Shown here in pieces: positions 40,498-48,952 of a DNA stretch of 64,000 nucleotides. The stretch covers positions 1 to 64,000 of the forward strand of contig NZ_VRZA01000001.1 of the NCBI RefSeq assembly GCF_008064665.1. Direction: 5' to 3'. This DNA comes from Parahaliea maris (GTDB lineage Bacteria; Pseudomonadota; Gammaproteobacteria; Pseudomonadales; Halieaceae). Both the position numbers and the translations under genes were made by a program. The notes under the pieces are model-generated. The model ran no database searches and was not told the DNA's origin. It worked only from the letters and a program-made list of their open reading frames with translations. The stretch's first letter is position 1; each line of letters begins with the position of its first letter.

Positions 40498-42888
40498 TCA
40501 GTGCCCTCCTTCCGCCGCCTGGATAGCGGCCCAGACCCGGGGAGGACTCAACGGCAGGTCGTGAATCAGCACGCCCAGCGGTTGCAGCGCGTTGTTCACG
40601 GAGTTGACCACAGCGGCGGCGGAACCGCCGACGCCAGCCTCACCGGCCCCCTTCAACCCCAGATAGGTATCCGGGTTGGGTGAATCGTGATGCACCATGG
40701 TGATGTCAGGGACGTCACTCATGCGCGGCATGACATAGTCGACAAAGCTGCGGGTGAGCTGACGACCGCCTTCATCAAAGGTAATTTCCTCGCTCAACAC
40801 GCCTCCCAGGCCGAATCCGATCGCCCCGCAAGCCTGCCCTTCTACCAACACCGGGTTGATAACCTTGCCACAGTCGTGGGCGGCAGAAATTGCCAGCAAT
40901 TCAACCTTGCCGGTCTCCCGGTCGACTTCACACACGCTGACGTAAGCCGCATTGGAATAGCTGGGGTAAGGATTGATATGACCGTTCTTGTCCGGCGTAT
41001 GGCGAATCGAGGGTGGGCGGAAAGTCCGGGTGACTTCCAGAGGGGGCTCGATGCACAGAGCCACATCATAGGCCCGGGTGTAGGCGGCGTAACACACTTC
41101 GGCAAAAGACAGCGGCGTACCCGGCTTGCCACGGCCAAAGTACAGGCCGTCCTGGAATTCCAGTGCTTCGAGGTCCACTTCCAGCAGGGCGGCGGCGACC
41201 TTGTCGATCATCTTGCGGACATCCTGCGCGGCCAGGGCGGCCGAACCGCCGCCGACGATGGTGCTGCGTCCCGAGTAATTACCGAAACCGTAGGGCGACG
41301 CATTGGTATCGCCCTGCAATACCTCGATATGATCGATATCCACGCCCAACTCGTCCGCCACGATCTGGGCAATACCGGTCGCGTTGCCCGTACCGGGGCT
41401 GGTAATGCCCGTCAGCACTCTTACGGTCCCGTCAGGGCCGACACGAACGGTACTGGAATCGTAACCGGCGACCATGGTGCCCGGGATGGCACCGCCCTCC
41501 GGCGTAAGCTCAAAGGCAACTCCGATGCCGATATACCGCCCTTCAGCCAGCGCCTGCGCCTGTTTTTCCAACCAGTCCTCATGATTGATAGCATCCAGTG
41601 CCTTGCTCAGGGCACCGCCATAATCGCCTGAGTCGTACATCAATCCAGTGGGGCTGCCATAGGGAAACTCGTCGTGACGGATAAAGTTCTTGAGCCGCAG
41701 TTCCACAGGGGACATACCCAACTGGCGGGCCGCATGGTCCATCGCCAGCTCCAGGGCGATCGCCGTCGACTCCTTGCCGTAACCGCGGGCGGCATTCCAG
41801 GAGGGCTTGTTGGTATTGACCGCATGCACCTGCACGTCGATATCGCGAACCCGGTAGGGGCCGGGCATGGTCAGGCCCGTGAGAAAGGCCATGCCCCAGC
41901 CCGGACAGGCAGAGGGGGCCCCGAGGTTGGCATAGAAGCGATCGCGCAACCCGAGCATTCTCCCCTCGTCGTCGAAGGCCATTTCGAGGTAGTGCCGCTG
42001 CTCGCGCGCGCCGATCAGCAGGCACTCCTCACGGCTTTCGACCCACTTCACCGGGCGCCCGGTCAACTTTGCCATGAGGCACAACAGGGATTCTTCCGGG
42101 TGGCCATGCATCTTCATGCCAAACGCTCCACCGATGGTTGAAGCGATAATCCGAATCTTGTTTTCCGGCATGCGCAGGGTTTCAGCCAGAACCAATCGCA
42201 AGGGGTGGGGATTCTGGGAGGTCGCGTAGAGTGTGATGCTCTCGGTATCGTGCTCCCACACCGCGTTGTAGCAGCGGGTTTCCATCGGCTGGGTGGAGAA
42301 CCGGTGAATACCGACCTCGGTGCTGACAACATGCGCCGCCGAGGCAAAGGCACTGTCGGTATCGCCAAACACGAATGGCACGTACATCAGGAGATTGTCG
42401 TCCCATTCCGGTACCACCCGCGGCGCATCCTCGGCGAGTGCCTGCTCGGCATCGGTCACCGCCTCCAGGGGCGTATAGTCCACCTGGATACGGGAGGCTG
42501 CATAGCGCGCGATATTCGCATCGTCCGCTACCACGATGGCGACGGGCTGGCCAAAGCACCAGGCCCGGTCTACCGCCATCGGGCGAATGTCCGCGGACTT
42601 ACCACCGAATACAGCCGGGTCGAGATAGTCCGTAATGGGATTGGTGTACTCGGCCACCTCCCGCCCGCTCATCACAAGGCGGACACCCGCCACCTTTTTC
42701 GCGCCGGAAACATCGACGCTGTTGATCACAGCCGATGCGTGGGGGCTGCGCAGGATGTGGGCGTACAACTGTCCGGCGAAAGTGTAGTCGTTGGTGTATT
42801 TTGCTTTCCCCAACAACGGGGCCCGTCCTTCCTTGGTACGGACGAACTTGCCCACATACCCTTTGCTGTCTGCCTGACTGGTGCTCAT
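40498..42888 (-). CDS. Molybdopterin-binding large subunit of xanthine dehydrogenase family
   Basis: A 796-residue CoxL/XdhB-type catalytic subunit from the ATG at 42888 (ribosome site caggagg). Molybdopterin motifs are GGAFGMKMHGHPEE (about 238), NAARGYGKESTAIALE (about 370; equivalent of the AYRGAGR form II loop, so not the AYxCSFR loop of true CO dehydrogenase) and the C-terminal catalytic-Glu motif KGAGEAGVGG (about 745). It hydroxylates a carbon next to nitrogen in a heterocycle or an aldehyde; the substrate is unknown. The operon includes a TonB receptor upstream and an AllA-type lyase downstream. Confidence 0.94.
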   Translation of the reverse strand: MSTSQADSKGYVGKFVRTKEGRAPLLGKAKYTNDYTFAGQLYAHILRSPHASAVINSVDVSGAKKVAGVRLVMSGREVAEYTNPITDYLDPAVFGGKSADIRPMAVDRAWCFGQPVAIVVADDANIARYAASRIQVDYTPLEAVTDAEQALAEDAPRVVPEWDDNLLMYVPFVFGDTDSAFASAAHVVSTEVGIHRFSTQPMETRCYNAVWEHDTESITLYATSQNPHPLRLVLAETLRMPENKIRIIASTIGGAFGMKMHGHPEESLLCLMAKLTGRPVKWVESREECLLIGAREQRHYLEMAFDDEGRMLGLRDRFYANLGAPSACPGWGMAFLTGLTMPGPYRVRDIDVQVHAVNTNKPSWNAARGYGKESTAIALELAMDHAARQLGMSPVELRLKNFIRHDEFPYGSPTGLMYDSGDYGGALSKALDAINHEDWLEKQAQALAEGRYIGIGVAFELTPEGGAIPGTMVAGYDSSTVRVGPDGTVRVLTGITSPGTGNATGIAQIVADELGVDIDHIEVLQGDTNASPYGFGNYSGRSTIVGGGSAALAAQDVRKMIDKVAAALLEVDLEALEFQDGLYFGRGKPGTPLSFAEVCYAAYTRAYDVALCIEPPLEVTRTFRPPSIRHTPDKNGHINPYPSYSNAAYVSVCEVDRETGKVELLAISAAHDCGKVINPVLVEGQACGAIGFGLGGVLSEEITFDEGGRQLTRSFVDYVMPRMSDVPDITMVHHDSPNPDTYLGLKGAGEAGVGGSAAAVVNSVNNALQPLGVLIHDLPLSPPRVWAAIQAAEGGH

Positions 42889-42918
42889 ACCGTAAAACCT
42901 CCTGCGCAAGCCGTACTG

Positions 42919-45390
42919 CTAGAACTGGTAACCCAGTTCGACACCGAAGGTTCTCCGGGCGCCGGGGGAAACAAAGGACCCGCCAAACTCCACGGCCGGG
43001 ATCACTTCGGCGACGATATCTTCGTCGAGCACGTTGGTCCCGTAGGCGGTAATCCGCCAGGAATCGTGCGCAGCCAGCATGATGCGCAGATCGAGGGTGT
43101 CGTAGGCATCCCGCTCGGACTTGGAGTAATCCGCGAAGCCCAGGCCCGGATAGAAGAGATCGAATGACGTCCGTATCTCATTCTCCTGTACCGTGTGGAA
43201 CCAGGTGGGGCCCGTTACACGCCAGTCAGCGCGCAGGGAGAGTTCCATGTCATCACCGAGGGGCAGGATGTATTGGGCGCCGACGTTGAACGTATAGTCC
43301 GCGGTATAGGGCGACTTGTTGCCCTCGGTTCCCGGGCGGGCGCTGTTATCGATAATTTCACTGTCGTTGACTGCCGCGCTGCCGAATACCGAGAAATTGT
43401 CGGTCAGTGCGGCATTGATGGTAGTTTCGACACCGTAGATTTCCACCTTGTCGATATTCGAAACCACTCTCAGCAAGCCGAATGAGCCGGTAAAGAACTC
43501 AAAGAACTGCATATCGTCGACTTCGGTGTAGTAGGCGGCGATATCCAGCGTCACCAGTCCATCCGCCAAGGTGCCCTTGGCGCCCAGCTCGAACGCACTG
43601 GAGGTTTCCTCACCGTACTCATCGGTGATGTCGAGCCCGGAGCCCAGGGGGATGTTGTAGTTCTCTTCCAGTATCTGGCGGCTACCCTGGTTGTTGAAGC
43701 CACCTGCCTTGAATCCTACCCCCCAGCTCGCATAGGTATTCCAGGTATCGCTGAGCATGTAATTCAGGCTTACCCTTGGCTGCCATTTGGAGTAGGTATT
43801 CCCGGCATCCGGTATGGTCCCCTCGGCTGGCAGACCGGGGTTGATGGGAGCTCCCGTGGCCGGGTCCAGTACGTTCGGCACGCGACTGCTCACCTCCCGC
43901 TCTTCGCGGTCGTAGCGAAGTGCGAAAGACAGATCCAGGCGCTCGGAGATGTCATAGTCCAGCGAGCCGAATACCGCATAGACGTCCGTGTCGAAACGGT
44001 CGGCGAACATCAGGGAGGTGGGGTTGATCGACTCCGGGGGGTTATAGGGCTGGAGAATCGCGCCCTGCCCCTGGTCCTCGGCAATGGAGACTGACGTTTC
44101 CCGTTCCAGGTTCAGATAATAGGCGCCAGCCGACCAGTTGAGGGGGCCGTCATAATCGGAGGCGATGCGTACTTCCGCACTGAGGTCCTCCTGAGCCCGG
44201 GCCTGGTACTGGGTGCCGTCACAAGTGGTCGGGCCAAAGGGACCATACACCGAACTGAAGGGGTCCGGCAGCAACACCTGTGGACTGGGCAGCAGATAAC
44301 CGGAATTGAAAATCTCTACGGCTGTCTGCCGACAGGAGGGCTGCAATTCAAAGCGGTAAAATGAGGCCGCTGTACTGTCTGCGATCCAGGCCTGCTCGAC
44401 GTCCGAGTACAAGCCCCAAGCGGTCACCGTGTAATCGTCCAGGTCCCAGGTGCCTTTCACGGAGAACTCTGTCGTCTCCTGGGTGTTTTCGGGTTTGATA
44501 TTGCCGATGAAGTCGTAGTTGTGATCGTTGACGTCCTCGTCGAACAGAGGGTCACCGAGGGCCGCGGCAAAGCCGGGCAGGCTGAAGACAGGATTGAAGG
44601 TGAGCGCTGAACCCTCGTATTCCGAATACCGCGCTTTGACGTCAAGCTCGAGGGTATCGGTCGGCGTGAATACGAGACGGGCACCGAGGGTGTCATTGTC
44701 CCGCGCGTCCACCGTGTTCCCGCGAGCAGTCGGTACCGGGCTGCGATTGCGGTAGTAACCGTCAGATTCATAGTGATCGCCGTAGAGCACGAACCCGGCG
44801 TTGTCGCTCAGGGGGCCATCGATGACGGCGGTGACACCCAGGTGATTCTGCTGGCCGGCTTTTACCGCGACATCGCCAGAGAACTCTTCCCCGGGTTTCC
44901 TGGTGGTCAGGATGACCGCGCCAGCAGCTGCGTTGCGGCCGTAGTAGGCGCCCTGCGGCCCCTTCATCACCTCGGTTTGTACCAGGCTCCCGTGGATTTG
45001 GGCGATCTGTGCGGTATTGGTTTTCAGGATGCCATCGACCACCAGGGCCACATTGTTCTCGGCATCCCGGGCGCCATTGATACCGCGAATGTTGATCTGT
45101 GTGTCGCCCACTTCCGTCGAGTTGGTCACGATCGTAACGCCGGGTGTCAGACCGACAACACCCTCTACTGAAGTGACACCCGTGCGACGCAGCGCATCCT
45201 CCGTCAACACCGATACACTGGCAGGCACTTCCTGCAAGGTTTCTTCCACCCGGCGGGCAGAGACAATCACTTCCTCCAGGCCGCCGCGGCTTACGCCGGT
45301 CTGAGCCTGCGAAACCGAGGCATTTGAGAGCAGTGGAATGGCCGTGGCAACGGCGAGGCCGAGTACTGATGTCCGGTTATGTGTACGCAT
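42919..45390 (-). CDS. TonB-dependent receptor of the molybdenum hydroxylase operon
   Basis: An 823-residue receptor. Signal peptide (VATAIPLLSNASVSQAQ), then GLEEVIVSARRVEETLQEVP, VSVLTEDALRRTGVTSVEGV, INIRGINGARDAENNVALVV, KGPQGAYYGRNAAAGAVIL: the plug of the broad 'SARRxEExLQxVPxSV' receptors common in sphingomonads and marine gammaproteobacteria that import aromatic and heterocyclic molecules. It ends in FGVELGYQF. It is the first gene of the operon, 30 bases before the hydroxylase large subunit; start preceded by gtaggggag. The genomic link suggests it imports the hydroxylase substrate. Confidence 0.93.
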   Translation of the reverse strand: MRTHNRTSVLGLAVATAIPLLSNASVSQAQTGVSRGGLEEVIVSARRVEETLQEVPASVSVLTEDALRRTGVTSVEGVVGLTPGVTIVTNSTEVGDTQINIRGINGARDAENNVALVVDGILKTNTAQIAQIHGSLVQTEVMKGPQGAYYGRNAAAGAVILTTRKPGEEFSGDVAVKAGQQNHLGVTAVIDGPLSDNAGFVLYGDHYESDGYYRNRSPVPTARGNTVDARDNDTLGARLVFTPTDTLELDVKARYSEYEGSALTFNPVFSLPGFAAALGDPLFDEDVNDHNYDFIGNIKPENTQETTEFSVKGTWDLDDYTVTAWGLYSDVEQAWIADSTAASFYRFELQPSCRQTAVEIFNSGYLLPSPQVLLPDPFSSVYGPFGPTTCDGTQYQARAQEDLSAEVRIASDYDGPLNWSAGAYYLNLERETSVSIAEDQGQGAILQPYNPPESINPTSLMFADRFDTDVYAVFGSLDYDISERLDLSFALRYDREEREVSSRVPNVLDPATGAPINPGLPAEGTIPDAGNTYSKWQPRVSLNYMLSDTWNTYASWGVGFKAGGFNNQGSRQILEENYNIPLGSGLDITDEYGEETSSAFELGAKGTLADGLVTLDIAAYYTEVDDMQFFEFFTGSFGLLRVVSNIDKVEIYGVETTINAALTDNFSVFGSAAVNDSEIIDNSARPGTEGNKSPYTADYTFNVGAQYILPLGDDMELSLRADWRVTGPTWFHTVQENEIRTSFDLFYPGLGFADYSKSERDAYDTLDLRIMLAAHDSWRITAYGTNVLDEDIVAEVIPAVEFGGSFVSPGARRTFGVELGYQF

Positions 45391-45658
45391 GGTTCTCCCC
45401 TACAGGCCAGAGCGGCCTCTTCCAAGTCGTTGTTGGTAAAGCCTGGTCTCTGCGCCTGTTGGCGGTCGCTTCGGACCAGATGGATGCGGGCACCCGGGAT
45501 GGCTAAAAAACTTATCAGGCTCTACAGCGAGGTCAACTTATTTTAATCTAGCTATTTCTATGGCAATTATTTATGGTTATTGCATGTAATTTACATGCTT
45601 TATGCCCATTTATTAGCTGTACTGTTTGTCTTTGAAAATCCCTAACCTATTGAATTTA
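45391..45658. other. AT-rich divergent promoter region
   Basis: This 268-base region separates the TonB receptor/hydroxylase operon from the MarR-type gene. The right half (45530-45650) is far more AT-rich than neighbouring DNA and contains the palindrome at 45582-45598. I see no gene in it. Confidence 0.55.
45582..45598. promoter_or_regulatory. MarR-type operator: perfect 8-1-8 palindrome
   Basis: gcatgtaa-t-ttacatgc is a perfect inverted repeat with one central base, placed in the AT-rich divergent region directly in front of a MarR-type regulator. Size and symmetry fit MarR-family operators. It could repress both the regulator gene and the receptor/hydroxylase operon. Confidence 0.65.
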
Positions 45659-46189
45659 ATGAAAATGACTAACGAAAACGAAAATTACATGTCCAGCTCG
45701 GAGCTGGCTGCTGAACTGACTCGTGTCGAACTCGCCATCATTCGCACCATCGAAGCATTCAGTCGTTGGAGCACGGTGTTACAGAAGTCGGCCTCCGGTT
45801 CTCCCCTGAGCTACCGGTCCGTTGCCCTGCTGCACTCGATCAGAATGTGCGGTGGCGCCCAGAATCTGTCCGAGTTGCTGATGTTCCTCAACCGCAATGA
45901 TGTCTCCACGTTGCAGTACTCACTCAAGAAACTGGAGCAGGACGACCTGATCGAACGGGTCACGGGGAGTTCGAAGCGGGAAGCGGGCTATCGCCTCACC
46001 GACAAGGGCATGGAGGCCACCAGCGAATACGCCCGGTTGCGGGAAGAAATCCTGATCCGCTTGCTGGATGACCTGAAGGATTTCGACACGGCGTTAAAGC
46101 GTTCTGCGGGTACCATCGAGCGCATGACGGCGGTGTATGATCAGGCGACGCAAACGGTGATGAACCGGAAAATCAGTGCGCGCCAGTAA
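45659..46189 (+). CDS. MarR-type winged-helix transcriptional regulator
   Basis: About 176 residues if started at the ATG at 45659; other starts (TTG at 45626, ATG at 45665 or 45689) are possible and none has a good ribosome site. The winged helix is visible in YRSVALLHSIRMCGGAQNLS, LLMFLNRNDVSTLQYSLKKL (recognition helix), EQDDLIERVTGSSKREAGYR and LTDKGMEATSEYARLREEIL. Helical dimerisation segments flank it. It is divergent from the hydroxylase operon and next to a perfect palindrome, so it is probably the operon's repressor. Confidence 0.8.
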   Translation: MKMTNENENYMSSSELAAELTRVELAIIRTIEAFSRWSTVLQKSASGSPLSYRSVALLHSIRMCGGAQNLSELLMFLNRNDVSTLQYSLKKLEQDDLIERVTGSSKREAGYRLTDKGMEATSEYARLREEILIRLLDDLKDFDTALKRSAGTIERMTAVYDQATQTVMNRKISARQ

Positions 46190-46244
46190 TGACGCTTTCA
46201 AGATAAGGCGAGTGCAACGCGGCCGATGACAATGTCCTGCTAGT

Positions 46245-46949
46245 TCATTGGGCCGCAACGATGGCTGTGGCGGGCTCAATACCGGCGAAGATACTCGGTG
46301 TGATCCAACTCCCAATGCTGCGTGTCAGCGCCGGGTCACCCAGCAGTTGCAGGCGTTTGTCGGCCTGGGCCCTGCGGTAGCTGACGTCACCCATCCACAG
46401 TTCACACATGGCGCGCAATTCAACGTTGATGTAGACGTCCACTTCCTTGCCCGGGTCGTGTACACAGACATCGACGTCTTCCTCTTCCACCACCACCCAC
46501 CAGCGCTGGAATTCCGTGACGTCGGTGAAATTGAAACAGATCACCGCCTGCCGCCCTGGCAACTTTTCCGGATCGATGCTGCGCTCCATGTAAAGCATCA
46601 GCAGTTCGATGTCGAAATCGTTTTCGACGAGGTTATTGCGGGCCCAGCGCATACCCCAGCTCCCCACCTGCTCCAGCACGGGGAGCAGTTCCTTGCAGGA
46701 CTCCGTGGGGAAGTATTCGTAGCCTTTCTGGCCGGCGATTTTCCGCTTGGCCAGCAGGCCGTCCTGTTCCAGGCTGGCCAGTCGCCGGGTCAACAGTGAG
46801 GGGGAAATCGACGCCAGCCCGCGTTGCAATTCATTGAACCGCGTCCCCCCCATCAGCAGTTCGCGGATGATCAATAGCGTCCATTTTTCCCCAAGGATCT
46901 CCAGGGCCTTGGAGATCGGGCAAAACTGCCCGTAACCGCTTTCTGGCAT
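46245..46949 (-). CDS. HxlR family transcriptional regulator
   Basis: A 234-residue regulator. The HxlR head is textbook: CPISKALEILGEKWTLLIIR, ELLMGGTRFNELQRGLASIS, PSLLTRRLASLEQDGLLAKR, YFPTESCKELLPVLEQVGSW. A C-terminal domain of about 120 residues (SIDPEKLPGRQAVICFNFTD, VYINVELRAMCELWMGDVSY) resembles an SCP2-like ligand-binding fold, found in a subset of HxlR regulators. Divergent from the flavin reductase gene, with inverted repeats between them. Confidence 0.9.
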   Translation of the reverse strand: MPESGYGQFCPISKALEILGEKWTLLIIRELLMGGTRFNELQRGLASISPSLLTRRLASLEQDGLLAKRKIAGQKGYEYFPTESCKELLPVLEQVGSWGMRWARNNLVENDFDIELLMLYMERSIDPEKLPGRQAVICFNFTDVTEFQRWWVVVEEEDVDVCVHDPGKEVDVYINVELRAMCELWMGDVSYRRAQADKRLQLLGDPALTRSIGSWITPSIFAGIEPATAIVAAQ

Positions 46950-46971
46950 GACTTCTCTTCTGGTAGTGGGT

Positions 46972-47012
46972 TACTTCATAAAGTGTAGTGCAACGCTGCA
47001 ACTTGTGAAGTA
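46972..47012. promoter_or_regulatory. Inverted repeats in the HxlR/flavin reductase promoter
   Basis: tacttca (46972-46978) and tgaagta (47006-47012) are exact complements 27 bases apart, and a nested tgca-acgc-tgca repeat lies between them. Spacing and placement between divergent genes fit a site for the adjacent HxlR regulator. Confidence 0.45.
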
Positions 47013-47078
47013 GTTGCCAGGCGGCCTCCCGGGTACCTTGGATCACGTACAAGGCACACCGACGCGGAGGAATCAGTC

Positions 47079-47663
47079 ATGTGCAGAAGCAATCGCAAAC
47101 CCATCGACACCCGGGCGCTGCGCCATGCGCTGGGACACTTCCCCACCGGGGTTGCGGTGGTCACCACCGCTCCCGAAGGCTGTGCGCCCGCGGGGATGAC
47201 GATCAACAGCTTTCACTCCATTTCACTGGAACCGGCTCTGGTGGGCTGGTGCATCGCCAGACAGGCGGGCAGCTATCGCACCTTCCAGCGCTGTGGCCAG
47301 TTCACCTTCTCGTTCCTCGACGAGAACCAGCGCTACGTGGCTGACCGCTTTGCCCGGCCCGGCGTAGACAGGTTCGCCGGACTGGATAGCAGTGGACCGG
47401 CCGGGCCGGTGATACCCGGCGCCTGCGCCTGGTTACGTTGCCGGCTCTATCGGCAGGTAGCCCTCGGGGACCACCTGCTGATCGTCGGCAAGGTCAGCGC
47501 CTTCGGGACATCTCCGGGGCATCCCCTGGTGTTTGCCGGGGGTAAATACGGCAGCGTGCAGCGCCCGGTCGAGCGTGAACTGCCACACCCGGCAGCATTG
47601 CTGGCGGCAGGTAAAGCAGACTTCACTACAATCAATCGCACCAGTGCTGGTGGCGGACTCTAA
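47079..47663 (+). CDS. Flavin reductase family protein
   Basis: A 194-residue protein of the flavin reductase-like (HpaC/RutF type) FMN-binding split barrel: LRHALGHFPTGVAVVTTAPE, AGMTINSFHSISLEPALVGW, GQFTFSFLDENQRYVADRFA, CRLYRQVALGDHLLIVGKVS. These enzymes use NAD(P)H to supply reduced flavin to a partner monooxygenase. Ribosome site gcggagg. The next gene encodes the likely partner 37 bases downstream. Confidence 0.9.
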   Translation: MCRSNRKPIDTRALRHALGHFPTGVAVVTTAPEGCAPAGMTINSFHSISLEPALVGWCIARQAGSYRTFQRCGQFTFSFLDENQRYVADRFARPGVDRFAGLDSSGPAGPVIPGACAWLRCRLYRQVALGDHLLIVGKVSAFGTSPGHPLVFAGGKYGSVQRPVERELPHPAALLAAGKADFTTINRTSAGGGL

Positions 47664-47700
47664 CGAACGCGGGGCAGCGATTCTGCCCGGGAGATAAAAA

Positions 47701-48828
47701 ATGAAAGCCAATGTACGTATCACAGACTGTATCGAAACCATCGGCCCGACTCTCGCCAGCAATGGCGAACAGGCGGACGCAACCGACACATTTTCCAGGG
47801 AGAACTACGACCTGCTGGCCGAGCACCGGGTGTTCTCTGCGCTGATACCTGAAGCGCATGGCGGCGGCGGAATGTCCTACGCCGATGTGGCGGAGTTGCT
47901 CCGCAAGGTGGCGGGTTACCATCCTTCTACCGCCCTCTCACTGTCCATGCACCAGCACGTGGTGGCTGCCAACGTCTACAAGGACCTGCATGGCCAGGGA
48001 GGCGGCCCCATGCTGCAGAAAGTGGCCGCCAACGAGCTGCGCCTGGTGAGCACCGGCGCCGGGGACTGGCTGGCCTCCAACGGGGAGATGGAGGCAGTGG
48101 AGGGAGGTTACCTGTACACCGCGACCAAGCACTTCGCCAGCGGCTCACCGGCCGCGAACCTGTTGGTCACCTCGGGCCCCTATGAGCACTCCGAGGAAGG
48201 CTGGCAGGTACTGCACTTCCCGCTGCCGCTGAACGCGGAAGGGGTTACCGTGCTCGACAACTGGGCCCCGATGGGCATGCGCGGCTCCGGCTCCAATAGC
48301 GTGAAGATCGAGAAGGTATTCATACCCGAAGCAAGCATTGTGGCACGTCGCCCCCGCGGTGATTTTCACGCCATGTACTGTGTAGTGCTGCCGGTCGCAC
48401 TGCCGCTGATCATGTCGGTTTACCTGGGCGTAGCGGAGCAGGCCGCAGCCAGGGCACGCGCGCGCTGTGCTGCAAGCAACGACCCGGTGACGCCCTATAT
48501 CGTGGGGGAAATGGAAACTGCACTCACCACCGCCCGCGTAATGGTGGACGACATGGTACGCATGGCCGACGGCTACACCTTTGCGGCGAACACCGACACC
48601 GTCAATGAAATGGTGAAGCGCAAAACCGTGGCTGCCGAGGCCTGCAAGGTGGTCTGCGCCAAGGCGGTGGAAGCCTGCGGCGTCCCCGGCTTCATGCGCG
48701 CCAACGGCATCGAGAGCCTGCTGCGCGACGTGATGGCCTCCCACTTTCACCCGCTGCAGGAGAAACGGCAGCACCTGTTCACCGGTTCGGTGGCGCTGGG
48801 CAAGGAACCGCCGGGGCAGGCGTTCTGA
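47701..48828 (+). CDS. Acyl-CoA dehydrogenase-like protein, possible two-component flavin monooxygenase
   Basis: A 375-residue protein of the acyl-CoA dehydrogenase fold: N-terminal helices (NYDLLAEHRVFSALIPEAHG), middle barrel (ATKHFASGSPAANLLVTSGP, WAPMGMRGSGSNSVKIEKVF, IPEAS) and C-terminal four-helix bundle (MVKRKTVAAEACKVVCAKAV, HFHPLQEKRQHLFTGSVALG). I do not find a clear catalytic Glu of true acyl-CoA dehydrogenases. Together with the adjacent flavin reductase this suggests a group D flavin monooxygenase (HsaA/DszC-like), though a dehydrogenase on a CoA or ACP thioester remains possible. Confidence 0.83.
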   Translation: MKANVRITDCIETIGPTLASNGEQADATDTFSRENYDLLAEHRVFSALIPEAHGGGGMSYADVAELLRKVAGYHPSTALSLSMHQHVVAANVYKDLHGQGGGPMLQKVAANELRLVSTGAGDWLASNGEMEAVEGGYLYTATKHFASGSPAANLLVTSGPYEHSEEGWQVLHFPLPLNAEGVTVLDNWAPMGMRGSGSNSVKIEKVFIPEASIVARRPRGDFHAMYCVVLPVALPLIMSVYLGVAEQAAARARARCAASNDPVTPYIVGEMETALTTARVMVDDMVRMADGYTFAANTDTVNEMVKRKTVAAEACKVVCAKAVEACGVPGFMRANGIESLLRDVMASHFHPLQEKRQHLFTGSVALGKEPPGQAF

Positions 48829-48952
48829 GTAATCCAGCCCTTTTTGTACCCATGGGCGCAGGAGAGGGGACCTCCTGTGCTCAGGGGGCAGCCGGGTGGT
48901 ACTCACCGCAATAGCCTTTACAATAAACGCTTTTGCTCAACCCGCGCTGCCT

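Noticed and set aside
40498-42888. Aerobic carbon monoxide dehydrogenase large subunit
   Set aside because: The active-site loop reads ARGYGKES rather than the AYxCSFR loop of form I CO dehydrogenase, so CO oxidation is not supported.
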